DNA of 6,593 nt from NCBI GenBank assembly GCA_013214275.1, contig JABSPP010000094.1, forward strand, positions 1 to 6,593. The letters run 5' to 3'. The stretch comes from Flavobacteriaceae bacterium (GTDB lineage Bacteria > Bacteroidota > Bacteroidia > Flavobacteriales > Flavobacteriaceae). The position numbers and the translations under genes were made by a program. The first letter of the stretch is position 1, and every line of letters begins with the position of its first letter. Shown piece by piece: positions 6,312 through 6,593 of this stretch. The notes below the pieces were generated by a model. It was not told the DNA's origin, did no database searches, and was given only the letters and a program-made list of their open reading frames with translations.

Positions 6312-6593
6312 TGCCTACAATAACAGGAAAAGTTTCTCAGATTATTGGTCCAGTAATTGATGTGGAATTTAATACTCAGGACGCCGAGCTTCCAAAGATT
6401 TATGATTCACTAGAAATTAAGCGAACTGATGGATCTCTGCTCGTGCTAGAAGTACAACAGCATGTTGGTGAAGATACTGTTCGAACGATCTCCATGGATG
6501 CTACCGATGGTCTTCAAAGAGGTCAAGAAGTGGTTGCTACTGGTAATCCGATCCAAATGCCTATTGGAGGAGAAATTTATGGAAGATTGTTTA
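6311..6593 (+). CDS. atpD: F1 ATP synthase subunit beta (5' part, runs off the window)
   Basis: The first 94 codons of the catalytic beta subunit of the F0F1 ATP synthase, which makes ATP from ADP and phosphate on the cytoplasmic side of the inner membrane using the proton (or sodium) gradient. What is seen is the N-terminal beta-barrel domain and the start of the nucleotide-binding domain: GKVSQIIGPVIDVEF (6-20), LPKIYDSLEI (27-36), LEVQQHVGEDTVRTISMD (46-63), GLQRGQEV (67-74) and GNPIQMPIGG (78-87). The Walker A motif lies beyond the right edge. The ATG at 6311 gives the expected N-terminus and is preceded by an A-rich leader without Shine-Dalgarno. With its own promoter and a terminator upstream, it leads its transcript; in this group atpC usually follows and the other atp genes lie elsewhere. 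Confidence 0.97.
   Translation, partial: MPTITGKVSQIIGPVIDVEFNTQDAELPKIYDSLEIKRTDGSLLVLEVQQHVGEDTVRTISMDATDGLQRGQEVVATGNPIQMPIGGEIYGRLF

Overview
The window looks like chromosomal DNA from a marine or environmental member of the Bacteroidota, most likely Flavobacteriaceae. The evidence is low G+C with AT-rich spacers, genes without Shine-Dalgarno sequences, several exact matches to the Bacteroidota promoter -7 element TAnnTTTG, an OmpA-type porin with thrombospondin type 3 repeats, and an atpD that begins its own transcript. All four protein genes are on the + strand.

Layout. Positions 1-243 hold no convincing gene. All three + frames are closed by position 73. Most of 11-93 can fold into a compact RNA-like structure, and the rest is AT-rich DNA ahead of the first gene. 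Positions 244-3387 encode a UvrD/RecB/AddA-type helicase-nuclease that seems to start at TTG. After 43 bp comes kbl (3431-4624), a PLP-dependent glycine C-acetyltransferase; the two are probably co-transcribed, since no promoter or terminator was recognised between them. The 114-bp spacer 4625-4738 carries two tandem Bacteroidota promoters with identical 19-bp spacing, driving an abundant-type outer-membrane protein (4739-6130: signal peptide, beta-barrel, five TSP3 repeats, OmpA peptidoglycan-binding domain). That gene ends in a strong intrinsic terminator (6156-6186). A new promoter (-7 at 6246-6253), a 5'-end hairpin, a 15-codon upstream ORF and the first 94 codons of atpD (F1 ATP synthase beta subunit) complete the window.

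The genes are housekeeping functions in separate transcription units: DNA break repair, threonine/glycine metabolism, envelope anchoring and energy conversion. There is no sign of a phage, insertion sequence, CRISPR array or defence island. The less ordinary points are the structured intergenic element at the left edge, the non-ATG start of the helicase, the interlocked tandem promoters of the porin gene, and the atpD leader, where a hairpin and a tiny ORF overlap the atpD start codon by one base. I see no new multi-gene system here.
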